DNA of 64,000 nucleotides from Fasciola hepatica. Its lineage: Eukaryota; Platyhelminthes; Trematoda; Plagiorchiida; Fasciolidae. Where the stretch lies: NCBI GenBank assembly GCA_948099385.1, contig CANUEZ040000165.1, positions 5,406,501 to 5,470,500 on the forward strand, read 5' to 3'. A program made the position numbers and the translations under genes. The notes below the pieces were generated by a model, which was given only the letters and a program-made list of their open reading frames with translations, was not told the origin of the DNA and searched no databases. Within the stretch, counting starts at the first letter, position 1, and every line of letters starts with the position of its first letter. Below, one piece after another: positions 1 through 13,554 of this stretch.

Positions 1-1255
1 TGATCTTTCGTGGTCTACTTTAGAAAGAGTTCATCATTCTACACCACTGCTCGATCATTATCAGTCGTGTTTCTTTGGTCACCATAGGCTCCGTTATCTC
101 GTGAGTATGTGATTTACTGGTATAGCCTGTTAAAAATCCACTGTGTGGATTCTTGCTGACCCTATCCATCACATGAACCATAACATATCCGCAGTTTCCA
201 CGCATCCTTTCATACTTTTCGATTTGGATTCATCTCCTCCCTTATTATTATCTTTTGGAAGTCTACGACACCTTATTTAGCGCGCGTTCTGTTCAACAAG
301 GAGAAAATCACTGAGGAAATGCGCGTGAATTCCGGTGACTGAGTCAGCTCTTTTAGGCCTCATTTAATTTTCACGCTTACTGCAAAGGGACGATGACCAT
401 TTTTCTTCCTTTTGGCTTAAATGCGAGTTTGTTAACTTGCTGAAGTCCTCGATACAATAAAATCTTGTTAGTTTATTTTCTGAACCAATCAAGGAGAGTT
501 CTGTATAGGATGAGCGTGATTTATTATCACATCACTTGCCGAACAGGAGTTCATGATGAATCAGTTAGTGGAGAATTTTCAACCGTATGCATTAAACTGG
601 ACAGTTACTAGGGAATCTGGACACAGTAATTTGCATCCGATAGACATATTCTCAGCAGTTGTCCCGACTCCAGCACAACACGATATAGCCTCCTCGTCCA
701 CCGTTATTTTCATTAGATATAATTTTCATTCACAGGTGAAAAACACCAAGTCCCTTATCTGGCTGATCAACAAGAGGCTTGCCCATTATGCAATAACGGG
801 ACCGCCCATTAACCGGTTCAACAAACGTATATCACTATACTATTGAACTAGTTTTTGCAAGTGTGTTGATGGTTTGAATTGTGTTTTGTATATTCTTCAG
901 CTTTCTGGAATAATTCATGTGAATTCCCACTCGTCTCACATACTAAGTTATGCACAATTATCTTCTGAAATTATGACCGAATGCGTGAGTTATCAGTCCC
1001 ACAATCAGAGTGACAGAAGACCACCAAGACAACAGATAGTATTTGATTTTATGTTAACTGTTCTAACATTTGCAATTGAGTAGTAGGAGATTAGATTTGT
1101 ATATAATATGATTCATCATTGTTTAAAATGGGATTTAAAAACTTGCAATGATTTTCCATTTTGCGAAATTTCGTGAGTGATTTGACGGTATCAAGGGAGA
1201 ATAAATAAACAAATGGTCTTCAAATGTACACTACAGGTTAGATCTAAGAAAACAC
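1..1255. other. No gene recognised
   Basis: AT-rich sequence with only short chance open frames. I see no splice-bounded exon, RNA gene or known transposon domain. It ends just before a tRNA-derived SINE. Confidence 0.5.
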
Positions 1256-1261
1256 ATGTTT

Positions 1262-1440
1262 TAATGTGGGGAAGACCAGTGGTGGTCAAAGGACCATTAC
1301 GATGATCTTTCAACCCTCCTGTCTCAGGTTCGAATCTCCGCCCCGCTGCCGGTTACCCATAATGACATCTGTTTGATCGCGATCTCCTTCCTCAAATACA
1401 GTACCACTATTACAAGATGAAGAGGAAGTAAGTAAAAAGA
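1262..1440 (+). repeat. tRNA-derived SINE, family E, copy 1
   Basis: A box-B-like motif (GGTTCGAATCTCC) lies at 1328-1340, with a weaker box-A-like stretch about 60 bp upstream. A body containing TTGATCGCGATC and an ACAGTACCACTAT-like segment follows, and the 3' end is a purine-rich GTAAGTAAAAAG tail. The same order of box B, GATCGCGATC, GTAC-ACTAT and TAAATAAAAAG recurs at 40799-40955. The promoter-like head, fixed body and A-rich tail are the standard layout of a short interspersed element transcribed by RNA polymerase III and moved by a LINE. Exact ends and target duplications were not defined. Confidence 0.65.
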
Positions 1441-4399
1441 TAAGCGATATTGCAAGAGAAATCGCTAATAGAAATTCTTCTCCAAATTACCGTCCGCCAA
1501 ACCACCAACATTAATTCATCACTCCCTTCGTGAAGGAGAACAACATTAGCAATAGTGTTAGTAATGATAATGACGATACTTTTTGTCATCATTATCGTGG
1601 TCCCATTCAGTAGTAGAACATGCAACGTTGGCACTGCATCTATTTGTACGGGCGCAAACACAAAACCCGGCCGTGGCCGGCGAGTAAGCCGCAGGCAAGC
1701 TAGTCAGCAAAAGAGATAAACTTCTTGTGTTCTCGCGCGCAATAGAGTGAGGCCAGCCAGTGCATAACAAAATCAGTAAGTCAATACTGCTGGCGCTGAA
1801 GCATGAATAAAGATCTAGACAAAGCAGACGTATGTCTATTTATAAGAGGAATACTGTTCGGTGGTCCGCGTAGTTTGCGTGAGTTTAGCTAGAAACACCA
1901 ATCACCGTCATCATCACCGTCATCATCATCGTCGTCACTTTATCCTAATTATTCTCTTTTTCAGCTTGAATACTGTCTACATCTTCTTAGTTTTTATTCA
2001 AATTAGTCTCCTGTGGCTCAGTACAGCATAACTGATGGGCATTCTGCTGTGCTCTAATCTCTAGAACTTAGAACAGAAAAATTCAAATTAGTGTTGAAAA
2101 AAAAATGTTAGCTACGCTATTGAGAGAAGGATCAGAAGGCGATTTATTCACAAATAAGAATTCAATTTCCACTCACCATCCTTATTAGTACGGTACCCTG
2201 AAGGATTAGAGTGATCCAACCTCTCTACCATGCCTCTGATTCCTGATGACCAGAGATAAACGAAGGATTTGAACGGAAACAGCAATACACACAAGAAAAG
2301 CGCAATTACTTGTGGTCTTTTAGTCGGCCAGTCTCACAGTCTGTCGACGATCAGTTAGCCTTTCAGTCGGTCAGCATACCGGAGGTCAGAGTAAAAGTGA
2401 GTACTACATTCAGTGGCTTGGACAGGTAGCACATTTGAAGACTATAAAATCGACCACCAAATACTTGAACTTACTTCTTTTGTAACACCTTTTAGGTCGT
2501 ATTTACTGGATACTGACTGCCTTGGCCATGGCTAGTGTCCCATATGTGACTAGTTTTGATCCATTTGGTGGGACCGTGTACGGGAAATTATTTAGCTTTG
2601 TCGGATCAGCAATGTGACCTGAATCCGAGAGAAGGGGAACAATACAACTTGATGCGGTTCCCTCTCCTCATGCTGAAGCCATCGTGGTTGGTGCACTTTG
2701 ATACACTTACAGATACACTTGTCGTTCGAACCCCCGAAGTGTCTGACTGCACGTGTTCCTTCGTTCCTCTGATTTGCTTCGCATGTAAATGTGATTGCAA
2801 GGGCTTGACAAGGAAATCACTTGAAAAATATGTTCCCTGTAAATTACTTTTTGTAATTTGTATTTTTGACGACATCTCCGCTTGTCTTACTCGTGAGTAG
2901 CGTGTATATGCGTCATGAACCTCGAATACTTGTGATCCAATTCTCTGTTTTTACTGTACTGACACAGTTCAGATTTACCCCTTTCCGACGTATGGTGCGT
3001 GAACATTTTACGTTATGTTCCCGACTCGATTGTTCTATGATTGTACATTCCCCTTGTAAGAAACTTTTGCAGAACGTTTCACTTACGCTTCTTGACCCAC
3101 TGTCTGTACCGCAACCGTGCTGCGCTACAGTTTCGCATGACTCCATGCTGAGTGGACCGTTTATGACCGCGCTGTCCCGATTTTTCGGATAACTTTCTGT
3201 ACTGTTGCCCTTGGTTGCTCACCTGGCTGTAAGTCATTGCATTTATGTATTTTTATGTATTGCATTGTTTAGAACCACGAAATTACGATAAACACGGTTA
3301 AACATTTGGAATTTGTTCTGCTGCCCGTAGCCGTGTACAGCCCATATCGTGCGTAAAGCTAGTGAGACTACGTTTTCTGCTATATTGAAAGTTCAAGTAA
3401 TCGGGATAGTTTCTACATTCCCCTACACATTTCTTTGATACTTAAGTTTTCTCATCTTCTTCTCCAGTTTTTCGACTTTATGTGCCAAATGTATACATTT
3501 TTAGGAACAATAAAGTGAACAGTAATAGACTTTGAATCGACCACTTTGGCTGATGTCACTGAGGTTCTTATTCCGACAGCCACCTTAGTCTGTTTATGAC
3601 GTTGACTATTTGGGCTACCAGTTTATTGTCACAGTAAATGGGCTCAACTAGATCTGCAAAACGTTTTATACTTTTGCTAACCGGTGTGTGGTAGATATTT
3701 TCAAGCCCAAAATCTACCATTCTTCGCTAAACAGGCCCAGTTTGGCACTTCAAACTGTTCGGGAATATTTCTGGCGTATTCTGGCATACACCTTCAGTTA
3801 AGAAAATGCTGTCTCGGTTTGTTTCTGTTCAAGCAAACAATCATATCATTTCATTTCCTTTTGAAGTAGTGCTTTCTTATTTCACCATTTCGTCAACAAG
3901 GTTTACTTCTGCCAGTAATTTGTTTATTTTTTTTACTAAATTGAATCTAGCGGTTGAATACGGTCACTTCTTCCTGTACGCGCTGAGAAATGATTTCTCA
4001 GTGTCTGGAACGAAAATGATTCAACTCGTTTAGATGACAGGAATGATATTCCCAAAACCTTGGAGTTTGAAGAACGACTTTTTACACGTAAATATTTGTT
4101 TTTCTGTTATTTGAGATACTTCTAAGAAAGCAAATTTCTACTTTTGTTAACTTGAAGACTAGTCTGCTTCTGAACACGGTCATTCCGTGGACACCATGTG
4201 AATAAGAACACCAGGCCAGTATGTTTGCATGTGATTGTTTCAGTAAAATGGGAACATGAGTCATAGTTAATGCAAGCTGTTATGTTTTGCCTGTTCGTTC
4301 TTTAACCTAGCCTGCAACCAGGCAAATGTCCACTTCAGTTCTTGATACTCCCGACTGGAGACATTGAATTCAACAGCTTTTATCATGTTTGCAGCCGAA
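1441..4399. other. Unassigned sequence
   Basis: No gene is supported. A (ATC/GTC)-rich simple stretch lies at 1896-1940. The block 2540-3530 is T-rich with mixed short open frames on both strands, a box-B-like GTTCGAACCCCCG near 2727 and AATAAAGTG near 3510. It could be an old retroelement, but no domain or terminal repeat is visible. Confidence 0.4.
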
Positions 4400-4822
4400 T
4401 CACATTGTGACATTTAAGCGCATCACTAAGACGCTTTCAGAACAACTATTAGGCAAGTGAAGGGGGACAGTATGAATGAGAGAAGCTGGCTGGATAGCCA
4501 TTTGTGGAGTGAGGTAAGTTAAACGATACACTGAAGAATTCTGTGTTCTTAGATTCCGTCCAACATGGGTCGTTGCAACCTGCTTGGATCTGTGAAAACG
4601 AAAAATCCGTCCTAATCGATCTAAGTTTACCAGAATTCTCTTTTCCCCTCGACTAACATGTTTCGTACAAACCGCCCACCCTGAACGGCCATCTTGCTGT
4701 GTCATAGGTTGCTTATTTTCATCTCTGTGTGTTGGGCTGAAGTGGAACACCAATTTAAAATCCCCGGTGTAGTTTCGTGTCCGAGTGCCTGTCCTGGGTG
4801 CCCTCTGTTTGCAACGATTCAC
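4400..4822 (-). other. 140-residue open frame, coding status unknown
   Basis: An unbroken ATG-started frame of 140 codons with many Arg, Lys, Ser and Thr residues. I do not recognise a domain, signal peptide or membrane segment. Frames of this length are expected a few times by chance in 64 kb, so length alone is weak support. An AG|GT context near 4514 on the plus strand (GAG then GTAAGTTA) means the region could instead hold an exon on the other strand. No neighbouring gene helps to interpret it. Confidence 0.2.
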
Positions 4823-5552
4823 GTTTTATTCATGTGAAATCCGGCCACGAGGACTGAAATGTTTTGCCTACTTTGAATTCAGGAGCGATGACATTTATCA
4901 ATTAGACCGATTGGCCTGTACAACTTGAGCCCTCGAAGCCAATCGCAATTGGTGCACTGAGTGACGAAGTTCACATGCGTCTAAAGTAAACTCACACTAG
5001 ATAAGGTTTAGCATACTGATCGCCTAAAAGTGAAACCTCGTTGAACTACAAACTCCTTCAGTGCTTAGAGGGCAAGAAGGGGGGAGTGGGTGAATTTCCA
5101 TCCACTGTGATAAAGCTCTTCAGCTGTCTGGTAAATCGGCTGGTATCAAAGTCTTGTGGTTTAGAGGGGGTTGGAGGAGAAAACAATATATCTGTGACAA
5201 CTGGCTATTGGTGCAATCCAGTCTACAGCCGTGTACAAACTTGCGTCTGACGATATCCATTTCCCTTAATCAATGTCTCTCTAGTCTGTGTGCAGACGTT
5301 TATCGAGACTGTTAGATGAGCGTTTACAGTTACTATCCACCCACCCTTCAGGTATGGGACCCCCAAAACAGAGAACCAACATATAAAATGTTTTGGCGCC
5401 ACTCGTGTCATCGACAATTGTGGTGATAACGCAGTATAACAGAACGGAACGGAACATTCGCACACAGTACGCATCGAGTTTGCCTCGCGCTAGCTTTATG
5501 TGTATGTTTGTGTGTATTTGACCATGTGTCAAAAAGAGCGAATATTGACCTT
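4823..5552. other. Unassigned sequence
   Basis: Short chance frames on both strands only; I see no repeat family member or exon signal. Confidence 0.4.
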
Positions 5553-6140
5553 TCACTGTGGGCCAAGTTTTTGTTGCTCGCATGTGCTGGTGAAATATTT
5601 GGCTAAGCGCACCGAAATTCCGAGGTTCTTCTTGGCTGAATAAAATCCAAACCCATCACTTCTTGTTGTGTCTAAGTGGCTGCAAGTCAGCATTTGCGAT
5701 TTGGCGAAACCGACAAACGTACCTACCGATGGAGTACTACCGTGTTGACCGAGCGCTTTAGACCAGCCCGCTGATTGGATTACGTACACACACACCCGTA
5801 CACACTGTCGACAGCCTCGTAAATCTGGCTCTGCGTAATCCTTGCCACAATGTGCAATAAACGATCGGTGACACGTTTCACGGATGCCGTCAGTTTTCAC
5901 TGGGGATCCAGAAACTATCCACGAAAGCAAGCAATTCCGTGAAGCAGTTTGCGTCTCAATAGCGATGCGAAACCTACAGTCCCAGAAGCGAACCGGTGAA
6001 TGCGTGAGACTCAGCTTAAAGCACGCACCGATTCCCAGGCCATAAGTAGGTTCCATCTTTTGCTCGCGCATCTGTGGCCACACGACTATTGAACAGTTCG
6101 GATTTTGTCCTGACTTCGCTGAGTGATTTACTGTGAACAA
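5553..6140 (-). other. 195-residue open frame, coding status unknown
   Basis: This is the longest unbroken frame in the window that does not belong to a retroelement, with an ATG at its 5' end. It is Cys-rich and Arg-rich (for example CRQCVRVCVYV) and lies in a locally GC-richer stretch, which lengthens chance frames. No domain is recognised. A GTAGGTACG-type donor context occurs inside it, so part of it could be an exon. A rough estimate from stop-codon frequency gives about 0.1 such frame by chance in this window, so it deserves a homology search but is not established as a gene. Confidence 0.25.
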
Positions 6141-6369
6141 TCATAATATTATACAGTTGTTGATAAACAGAGAAACAAACATACTCCGCTGCTTTCAAAC
6201 TTGTTTCCGAGTTCACTTGATATCAGCTTTCTTCTGTAAAAGGACACTGATTCCGGGGAAACATTTAATAGTAGTATGATGACCATATGCAATTATATTT
6301 CATCCAATGAGCTGAACCACGTGACAAGTGATGAACTTCAGGCTCTTCCGTCCCGACTTGGAGTCTCAC

Positions 6370-6439
6370 GGCCGTAGACAGCTTTCCGAAAGTGACAGCG
6401 TCAAACTGGCCGTAATCCTCTTCTTGATGTTTTGCGCCA
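6370..6439 (-). other. Candidate 70-bp exon, product unknown
   Basis: On the minus strand a long pyrimidine run ending TTATTGACCAG is followed by 70 bp and then a donor reading GTGAGAC. The open phase reads GAKHQEEDYGQFDAV... and ends ...KLSTA. The acceptor is of high quality, but no partner exon was found nearby and the peptide is not recognised. The longer frame that runs through the pyrimidine run resembles a signal peptide (F/L/T-rich) but begins at TTG rather than ATG, so it is more likely to be the intron's polypyrimidine tract read as protein. Confidence 0.25.
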
Positions 6440-6499
6440 CTGGTCAATAACAAAAGAGAAGTAAATAAAAAAGTTACCTTAAAATAAATCAAAGGGAAA

Positions 6500-7685
6500 G
6501 GTGTAAAATGGGATGTCGTTCAAAGCACTTTTCACTAAATGCTTATGCATGAGTACACCGGAAAGGACGCATCTGATTGTGTCACAAGTCATCATCATCA
6601 AACTGGTAGATGAGAACCACAAAAAGGATCCAATATGTGAGGTATCGTAAAAATCAATTCTGCAGATATCCGTGACCGTTTAATTTCTTTTTCGACACAT
6701 TCTTATTGATATTGCATAGACAAAAACTGTGTGAATTCATAGCAACTTGAATATCTTCAATAACAACAAAATACAAGGCCTTTTAAGTAGAAAATTTTAC
6801 ATTCCCCCCGATTTAGTTGGAACCAGTTAGTCCCTTCGTACTTGAACTGTATAGCAAAGTTTTTACTCACAGGTTCCAAAATAAACGTCTTCTCTAATGG
6901 TGAGCAAATGTTATTACAATAATACATGGCACACCCAAGATACTCTGGAGTCCGTGCAACTGAAGCATTTTTCAAAAACTAACAGAATTTCGCTAACGAA
7001 GAAAGTAACGTGAGAAAGTCTTTCAGGCCTTCAAATACCCTCGTACGATACCAAGTGGGTGGCAATTTAATATCGGTTTTTCCAGTATCCACTCAGTTAT
7101 TTCCGCAAAATATATGCACTTTAAAACCTGACATTTGAGTGATCCATCCATTTCTCGGCATAGAGATATGAAGGTGGCAGCGCTTTGAGTCTTCGACTTC
7201 CCGGTTGTGTCCTGAGTGAGGGGGATTTTTGTTATTTAGAAATATTTACGGACACGACAATAAATCCGTGGTGCGAACACGGCATTAAATGCCATGTATC
7301 CATCAAAAAGATCACCAGCACCGCCCAAGGTAAGGATATGATAGAAAATAAACATATTTCCTTATTGTATATATCTGTAGCTGTATTGTTACGCATCATT
7401 TCTTCTTGTACTCCCCCTTCCACTGCTTATTTACAGCTGTCAGTAATCCAATGTTTATACACCTTATCTATTCTATCCGCATGGTTTCCAATTGGATGTC
7501 TGAGCAACTGGAACTTCGTGAGATCCAGGGAAGATAGCCTGCAGGGTTCTTAAGTGACCCTATTATGTGAGTATAAAGCCTAAAATTTCATTGAAATCAC
7601 CAAGTCATTTATCTCGCAGTAACAATTCTTAATTCGCCATAGAAAGCCATGGAAGGGACGTACAACTGTGTTTGTCCTTGGTGCG
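6500..7685. other. Unassigned sequence
   Basis: The longest frame is 122 codons on the plus strand at 7185-7553, without a recognisable domain. Nothing else is supported. Confidence 0.4.
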
Positions 7686-7689
7686 AATC

Positions 7690-7845
7690 ATCAGCGGTGC
7701 ACATCAGTTAGTGTTGAAGTTAAACAAACCATTGAAGGCCAGCTGGCTATTGATTGTTCGACTCACAATAGTTTGCCCAGGGTCAGCTCAGCCGATGCAC
7801 ACGGCTAATGATTCTTAACAAGGGTGAAACAGTTGTACAGGGATT
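7690..7845 (-). repeat. Degenerate SINE, family A
   Basis: It shares the ordered blocks of family A (clear copies at 40563-40798, 42230-42480 and 54486-54731): an ACCATTGA-like segment, a TTGTTCGACTCACAAT segment, a degenerate box B (CCAGGGTCAGCTC) and a CCGATGCACAC segment. The blocks are recognisable, but the promoter boxes are decayed, so this is an old copy. Orientation is inferred from block order and is uncertain. Confidence 0.4.
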
Positions 7846-7944
7846 CCTCGATTCACAATGGCTACTTAACCTTTTTTATCTTTCGTTTTCAGCCTCTGCC
7901 GATTTGGGTGAAACAAGATGATCTCCTTTGTCAGCAGTGTTTTA

Positions 7945-8097
7945 GTCATATCGCTGGTCAAAAGGTTATCATCGTGGACTTTACGACCCGTGTTCGATTC
8001 CCGCAATCGTTGGTCACTTCTTATTGGGCAGTACTTTATTGGCGGCGGACGCCTCATGAGTTGTTGTAATTTGTCTTACAATAAATAAAAAAGAAGT
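7945..8097 (+). repeat. tRNA-derived SINE, family E, copy 2
   Basis: A box-A-like TCGCTGGTCAAAAGG is followed by a box-B-like GTGTTCGATTCCC at 7990-8002, a TTGGTCACTTC body, and an A-rich AATAAATAAAAAAG tail. The tail matches the tails of the other family E copies. The middle of the body is shortened relative to the copy at 40799. Confidence 0.5.
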
Positions 8098-11000
8098 TAG
8101 AAAGAGTATAACGCCTCGGGCATCTGCCATTCTGTCTTGCTATTGTCTATGCTTGTGGATGACTAACTATTGGCCTGCGGTCTACCCTTGATGGTAAGAT
8201 ATTCCATCAGTAACATTCATGATAAATAGCTGTTTGCGGGTTATCGATTTTTGGCAGAGAAACTTCTCCCAGCAGCGAACGAATAGGCTGAGTAAGGATT
8301 AATACCAGTTTATAAAGCAAATGAGACTTTTACATTTTCGGTGACTTTTCGTGTGCACTTCTCCTTCTCTAATTTGTCATCATCAATGTGTCACAAACTT
8401 TGTTTTCAAGTCTTAATTATCCTAATCTTGGTAATGTTTCTTTTAGCGGTTTTCGGTCTTCACCGGAATTCGATGCATTCCCCTTATCTGTTCCAATGCA
8501 AAAAGCACTAATTATGTGATAAATATTACACAAAAAACTGGATTTCCTTGGCATAGTACCTATTTCGTGACAAATGTAGGACAGTTGATTTTCTACAGTA
8601 GGCGCCTGTAATATAGGACACTCAGACCAGATCTATAGGGTTTTAGTCTTTTTTGAAACCAATGATTTCCTTTAACAAACGTGAAAGGAGAAATCAGGAA
8701 CGTGGTTTTTACTGATTCCGTACTGGTTGACTCAGTACTAAAGCAAGCTATCCTCAGTTAAGTCAAAGGAATTCTCACCAGTTTCTATGGTTCAATTCAG
8801 CAAACTTACGTGGAGTTCTGCAACCTGAACGCTAACTGAAATTTCAACTGCAAAATATCTAAAAATGTGTCCCCGACCCAGTGTGACGTCATCAGATCGC
8901 AGGTACCCCCAGGGCCAGAGATGAAACTTTTCCGACCTAAAAGCCAAGCTCAGCCATTGGGTACCCATGAAAACCACTAATCAGAGCTGTGAACAACACC
9001 CGTAGTCAAAACCCTTGAGACACTCAAAAGTGTGTCCGACGGGAATTCTTTCCTGCCCATCTGATTGGATTACTAAACAAACGGCTCAAATGAATTTTAG
9101 ACTTGGTGTAGTGTATTTGGGGTCCGTAGGTCTGAAAATTGATGCACAGGTCAGTACACCTGGTCATAGCACGAGGTCAGTCAGAATAAGAGACAAAGCT
9201 CGGGAACCAATGAACTTATATTGGCACGGGGCAACACAGCGATCGGTACGGGTCGAAACCGGAAGTGCTGTTTCTCGGGTGCGTCCACGGGGGCTTTTAT
9301 ACATTTTCGGGGTCGGTGTCAAGGTCACTGTTCGGGGGGAGAGGGAGGTGAGATTCCTCCCGCACTGGATAGCTCCGCCTCATGGCTAACAACGGCACTT
9401 GGAAAGTAAAATGGAAAGGAGACAGGACTATGTACAATCAGAAATGTGTTACACTGGTCCAAATTCTTGAACTACTCATCATAGATGATAAATAGTCGTA
9501 AAATGTTCACTTCTATCTTTTACTTTTGCCTTGGCAGTTTTTCCGTAATTCCTTGGCCTTGCGAAGTCTTTTTGTTGTTATTGTTATTTCCATCAGTATG
9601 ATTATTTTATCATCACCAAAGATCACATAAAACACGACCTTGTTATTTATATACAAAGTAAGGCGACGTATGTCGATCATCTGCGAGTGAATCTTAAATA
9701 TACCACACTCTAATGTGAAGTGAAATGTTACTTAATGGAGTTTTTGGATTAATCTCAATCAGAGAAACCAGACTAGTATTTTGGGTTTGTTTCCTTCCGT
9801 CTTCGATCGTACTGACACTGTAAAATCTATGTGATTCATAAAAAAGTGGATTATACAAGGGATTTAATTAAACCCCTTCAGGATGTGAGGTATTTATCAT
9901 CGATTACGAATCACGCCAATTAAGAACCCTGCTTCAATGACAGCCACTTTCGATATTTGTTAAAAATATGGCAAATGCAATGAGGAATTTGTGTAGAATA
10001 GTGTGAAGTCCGTGATTTTGAAACCTTGTCTGACCATGAGTTAGCCAAAACGATACTTATCGCGCGTCTTTCTGACTGGCTATTCAGATAAAGGGAGATT
10101 AAGAAGCAGAGTCTGTGTGTCGTGCACTTATGTACGATTTCAATGAGGATAAAGATAAAACGATCCACAGTTCAAACGGACAGTGTTCATTTAGGTTATC
10201 CAAAGAGAAACTGGGGTGATTGATGGCTGGTGGGGAAGTGAATTAGAAGCGACCCTGGCATTGTACTGCACTGAGAAAAAAGGAGAAGAACAGTACACTT
10301 CAACTCCCCGAAACCTGTTTATGGCTCTAGTTTGGGATACAAGTATTTCTTACAGGTGAGCAAAGCAATATATATGAATTACGGATTCTGGATACACGAC
10401 TCGGGAATTCTAGACGTGCATTAGCGGTTCTGGGTATAGAAAGACCAAAGTGGTTCACACTGATCGGGAACAATTAGGTTATACTCTGGGAAAACGAAGC
10501 ACTTCCCATTCTTTTTGACGTGGAATCACTCCTTCTTTCGCCTCCTCCTCTTTTAACATCTGTCCGGTTGTCCGCATTTCTACAGGCAGTAAACCAAAAA
10601 CATTATTTCTTTTGTTCGGTTTTTACTACTGTCCGTCCCTTCTTGTGCGCAAAACCAAGTGGGTCTTATCCTACGGAGAGTCGGAGTTATTCTTAAAATA
10701 CTGTCCAATATGTGGTTAAATATATGTGTAACGAACAGAAAATCGGTAATTTTTCGGGAGCAGATATCCATCCGGTGTGAGAGGCTGTGAAAGTGATACA
10801 GAAGATAATCACAAGTAGTATATCTTCTCATGAAAACTGACTTCAAGATCCCTACTAAATCCAAGGTGCCAGTCTTCATACGTCCAGTTGCATAACGCAA
10901 AAAGTATTGAATAATTCGTCAGAGAGAAGCATCGGCGATCAGTTCAGCATTAGAGATCCATGTTGTGTTCTCAAACGAAAGCATTCAAGAACAACACAAA

Positions 11001-12945
11001 TAACAACCTCTTTGCAAACGGAAAGTTGTATCCTGATCATCGTTAACTGTGTTGAGTACAGGTACGCAATATGTGGTAAGGTAAAATATCAACGGACATT
11101 GAAGCGTAAACGCACAGTGTCTGGACGAGTAATGTTCTGTGCATAAGATACAGCTGCAAGCCTATCGCCCGGAGCACACGTATGGTATCGATCACACTTG
11201 GCTTGCTTTAAATCACCAACTGCAACGAATTATCAAATACCAAATGGGGCTTGAACCCGGGATGAGAGGTTGAAATGCTTTCGCCGTAAAACAGGTAGCA
11301 GCGGGAATATTAAATTTTTTACTTCGAAGCTAGTGACGAATGGTTTGAAAATCCACTTACTGATGACGTCAAAAGAAACCGCTGAGAACTGGCTCCGGAT
11401 AATCCATATATCGGGTTCTGGCCCCATTCGGAACTTGATGGATATACAATGTAGCCATTCAGTCCTGCCAAGGATAAAACAACTTCCTTAGATTTTAAGT
11501 TGACAGTAGAATGTAGAAACTGCAAGATGAAGCGTTCAGTAGTAATTCCACTTTCATGTCACGTAAAATTAGTTTCAGCTGTAGACTTGTCACCAGATTT
11601 TCATCGTGGTAGTGGTAACACTTATCACATTGGAGTCTTTTTATTACTGTTTCATTATAATTAGTGATTATCCACTCGGTCATAATGCATGTCCAGTGTA
11701 CTGCTGTTGTCATCGGGGGTCATCGGTACTGATGCTGCGCAGTGCGCATTACGATGATAACATAAATCACGGCCTATCTATTTCCGTGGCTTGGATCGAA
11801 GACCAGAGCTTAGTGAATATGTTATGGAGATTTAATAACCTTTTAGTGTTTTCAAAGATTTCCAGAGAGAGGAAATCCGTAAGTGACTCCCGTTGTCTAA
11901 TCTTTAAGCTCTCAATTCATTTCTGTATATTCGTCAAGCAGTAGCAGTAGTATTAGGAATTCAACCAATTAGAGACTGCCAGTGGGATAAATTAATGCCA
12001 CGAATCGATCCCTGGTACACTGATATTTTGATATGATGTGTTGATCGTCTGATCGCTATCCTTTATTTTGCTACAACTGATTAGAGTCAGTCTGAATAAT
12101 ACTACTTCATTTTTAACATCCTGACTAGATGCCCTGTAAGGATACTGTGATGAGACCCAAGTAGGATCGAAGTGCCCCAAATCATCGTGTCATTTGCTGG
12201 AAACACACCATTGACGAAATCTTTCAGTCTCGGTTTCCCCTTCTCTGGTAGCATGGAACTGGCTTCGTCTACCATACATTTATTTTCTCACTCTTCTGTC
12301 TACACAGTCACTGAAGAAAGTTACAAATGTGAGTTTACTTACCTTAATTCATTATACATTCGCACATTTTGTCACATACACGCTAGCAGATATCTAAATA
12401 TTTTCACTATCTACTGTATTATCGCCTAGACAAAGCAAGAAGTCGATCGGGCGCCTAACTACCCAACCGACCAACCGTCACGTAGTTCGACCTACTAGCC
12501 TACTAATCCAGCTGGTCCAGGGTCAGTAAACTGTCGCAACGCACAGCTATGGCCCCGTTAACCTTCAGACTGTATATCCTACCAGTCTGTGAGTGTTTCA
12601 CAACCCCACCACAAGTTTTCGGTTCGCCTTGCAATGGGACATTTTGGCGACTGTGGACGTCCCCTTTTCACGCGAACTCCACGTTGATGTGTGTGTAATT
12701 GTGCATGCATGAGTACTTGGATGCGTAGGTGGATAAGATGGCGGTTAGGAAAGGGATAAGTGAGTAAATGAATGGGAAGATGATCGACGGTGTCAGCTGA
12801 CTGACGGTATTACTAAGTGGTCCACCGACAAGCAGATCTAGGCGCTAAATGGCTTTGTGGCTTGAGCCTTGTAAGAAGAAAGAACCAGAAAGTCGGCTTA
12901 AGCAGCCGGTATGACCGAGTCAGAATTAGCGCCAGTCGCGTTCCT
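8098..12945. other. Unassigned sequence with a GC-richer patch at 9.0-9.4 kb
   Basis: No gene is supported. At 9015-9409 two overlapping plus-strand frames (124 and 62 codons) lie in a GC-rich patch that includes a TTTTATAC-like element; no domain was recognised, and it may be part of an old transposon. A box-B-like GCTTGAACCCGGG near 11250 suggests another decayed tRNA-type repeat. Confidence 0.4.
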
Positions 12946-13195
12946 GTGGTTGTTGTTGTTGTTGTTGATGACGATGATGACGTCCCTAAATTTGACTACC
13001 GCGTGTTCGCCGTGTGTGGCGTTCGGTTGAGCCAAGAACACCGAACTGACTACTGTTTTGTTGATGTTGTTCCTGTGACTTGTGGGGCTGAGAATAACGG
13101 TCCCAGGTGGAAGAAAGAGGGGACAGGAAGAGAAGAAGAAGAAGAAGAAGAAGAAGAAGAAGAAGAAGAAGAAGAAGAAGAAGAAGAAGAAAGAT
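12945..13195 (+). repeat. (GTT)n and (GAA)n simple repeats
   Basis: A GTT/GAT triplet run at about 12948-12985 and an almost pure GAA run at 13130-13191 lie in one chance open frame of 143 codons (12817-13248). The frame would encode poly-Val/Asp and about 20 consecutive Glu residues. The reverse strand is equally open (poly-Phe), as expected when triplet repeats keep frames open. I therefore do not call a gene here. Confidence 0.85.
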
Positions 13196-13554
13196 TGTCT
13201 GAGAAAGACGAAGTTGTGGTAGGTGGATGGGTGGTTGAAGTTGCCTGAAGTTCCGGTTGACGCCATTTAGTGACTATTGCCTGGTCTGTTCGGTCCCACG
13301 AATCACTTTAGCTACCCCGTCAGCCTATTCGACTTTCATAAGCGGATTGTTACGTGTGTATATACGTGCGTATACGCGCAGGTTTGTATGTTATTCAGCT
13401 GTGACGCTTGACTTCCGTGACAATGCAACAAGATTGTTCTGTGCTGCTGGAAAATACAGTTTCCTGTGACCGGTAACTAATACGTACGCGGAATGAACAT
13501 GTGAAACACGGTTAGTTCATGGAATAGGAGAGTGTTTTCAGCGCCACCTGAACA

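Noticed and set aside
6265..6492. Apparent signal peptide in a 75-codon minus-strand frame
   Set aside because: It starts at TTG rather than ATG, and the hydrophobic run coincides with a polypyrimidine tract ending in CAG, so it is better read as an intron end.
12817..13248. 143-codon plus-strand frame with poly-Val/Asp and poly-Glu
   Set aside because: The frame is kept open by GTT and GAA triplet repeats. The opposite strand is open too, and there is no domain outside the repeats.
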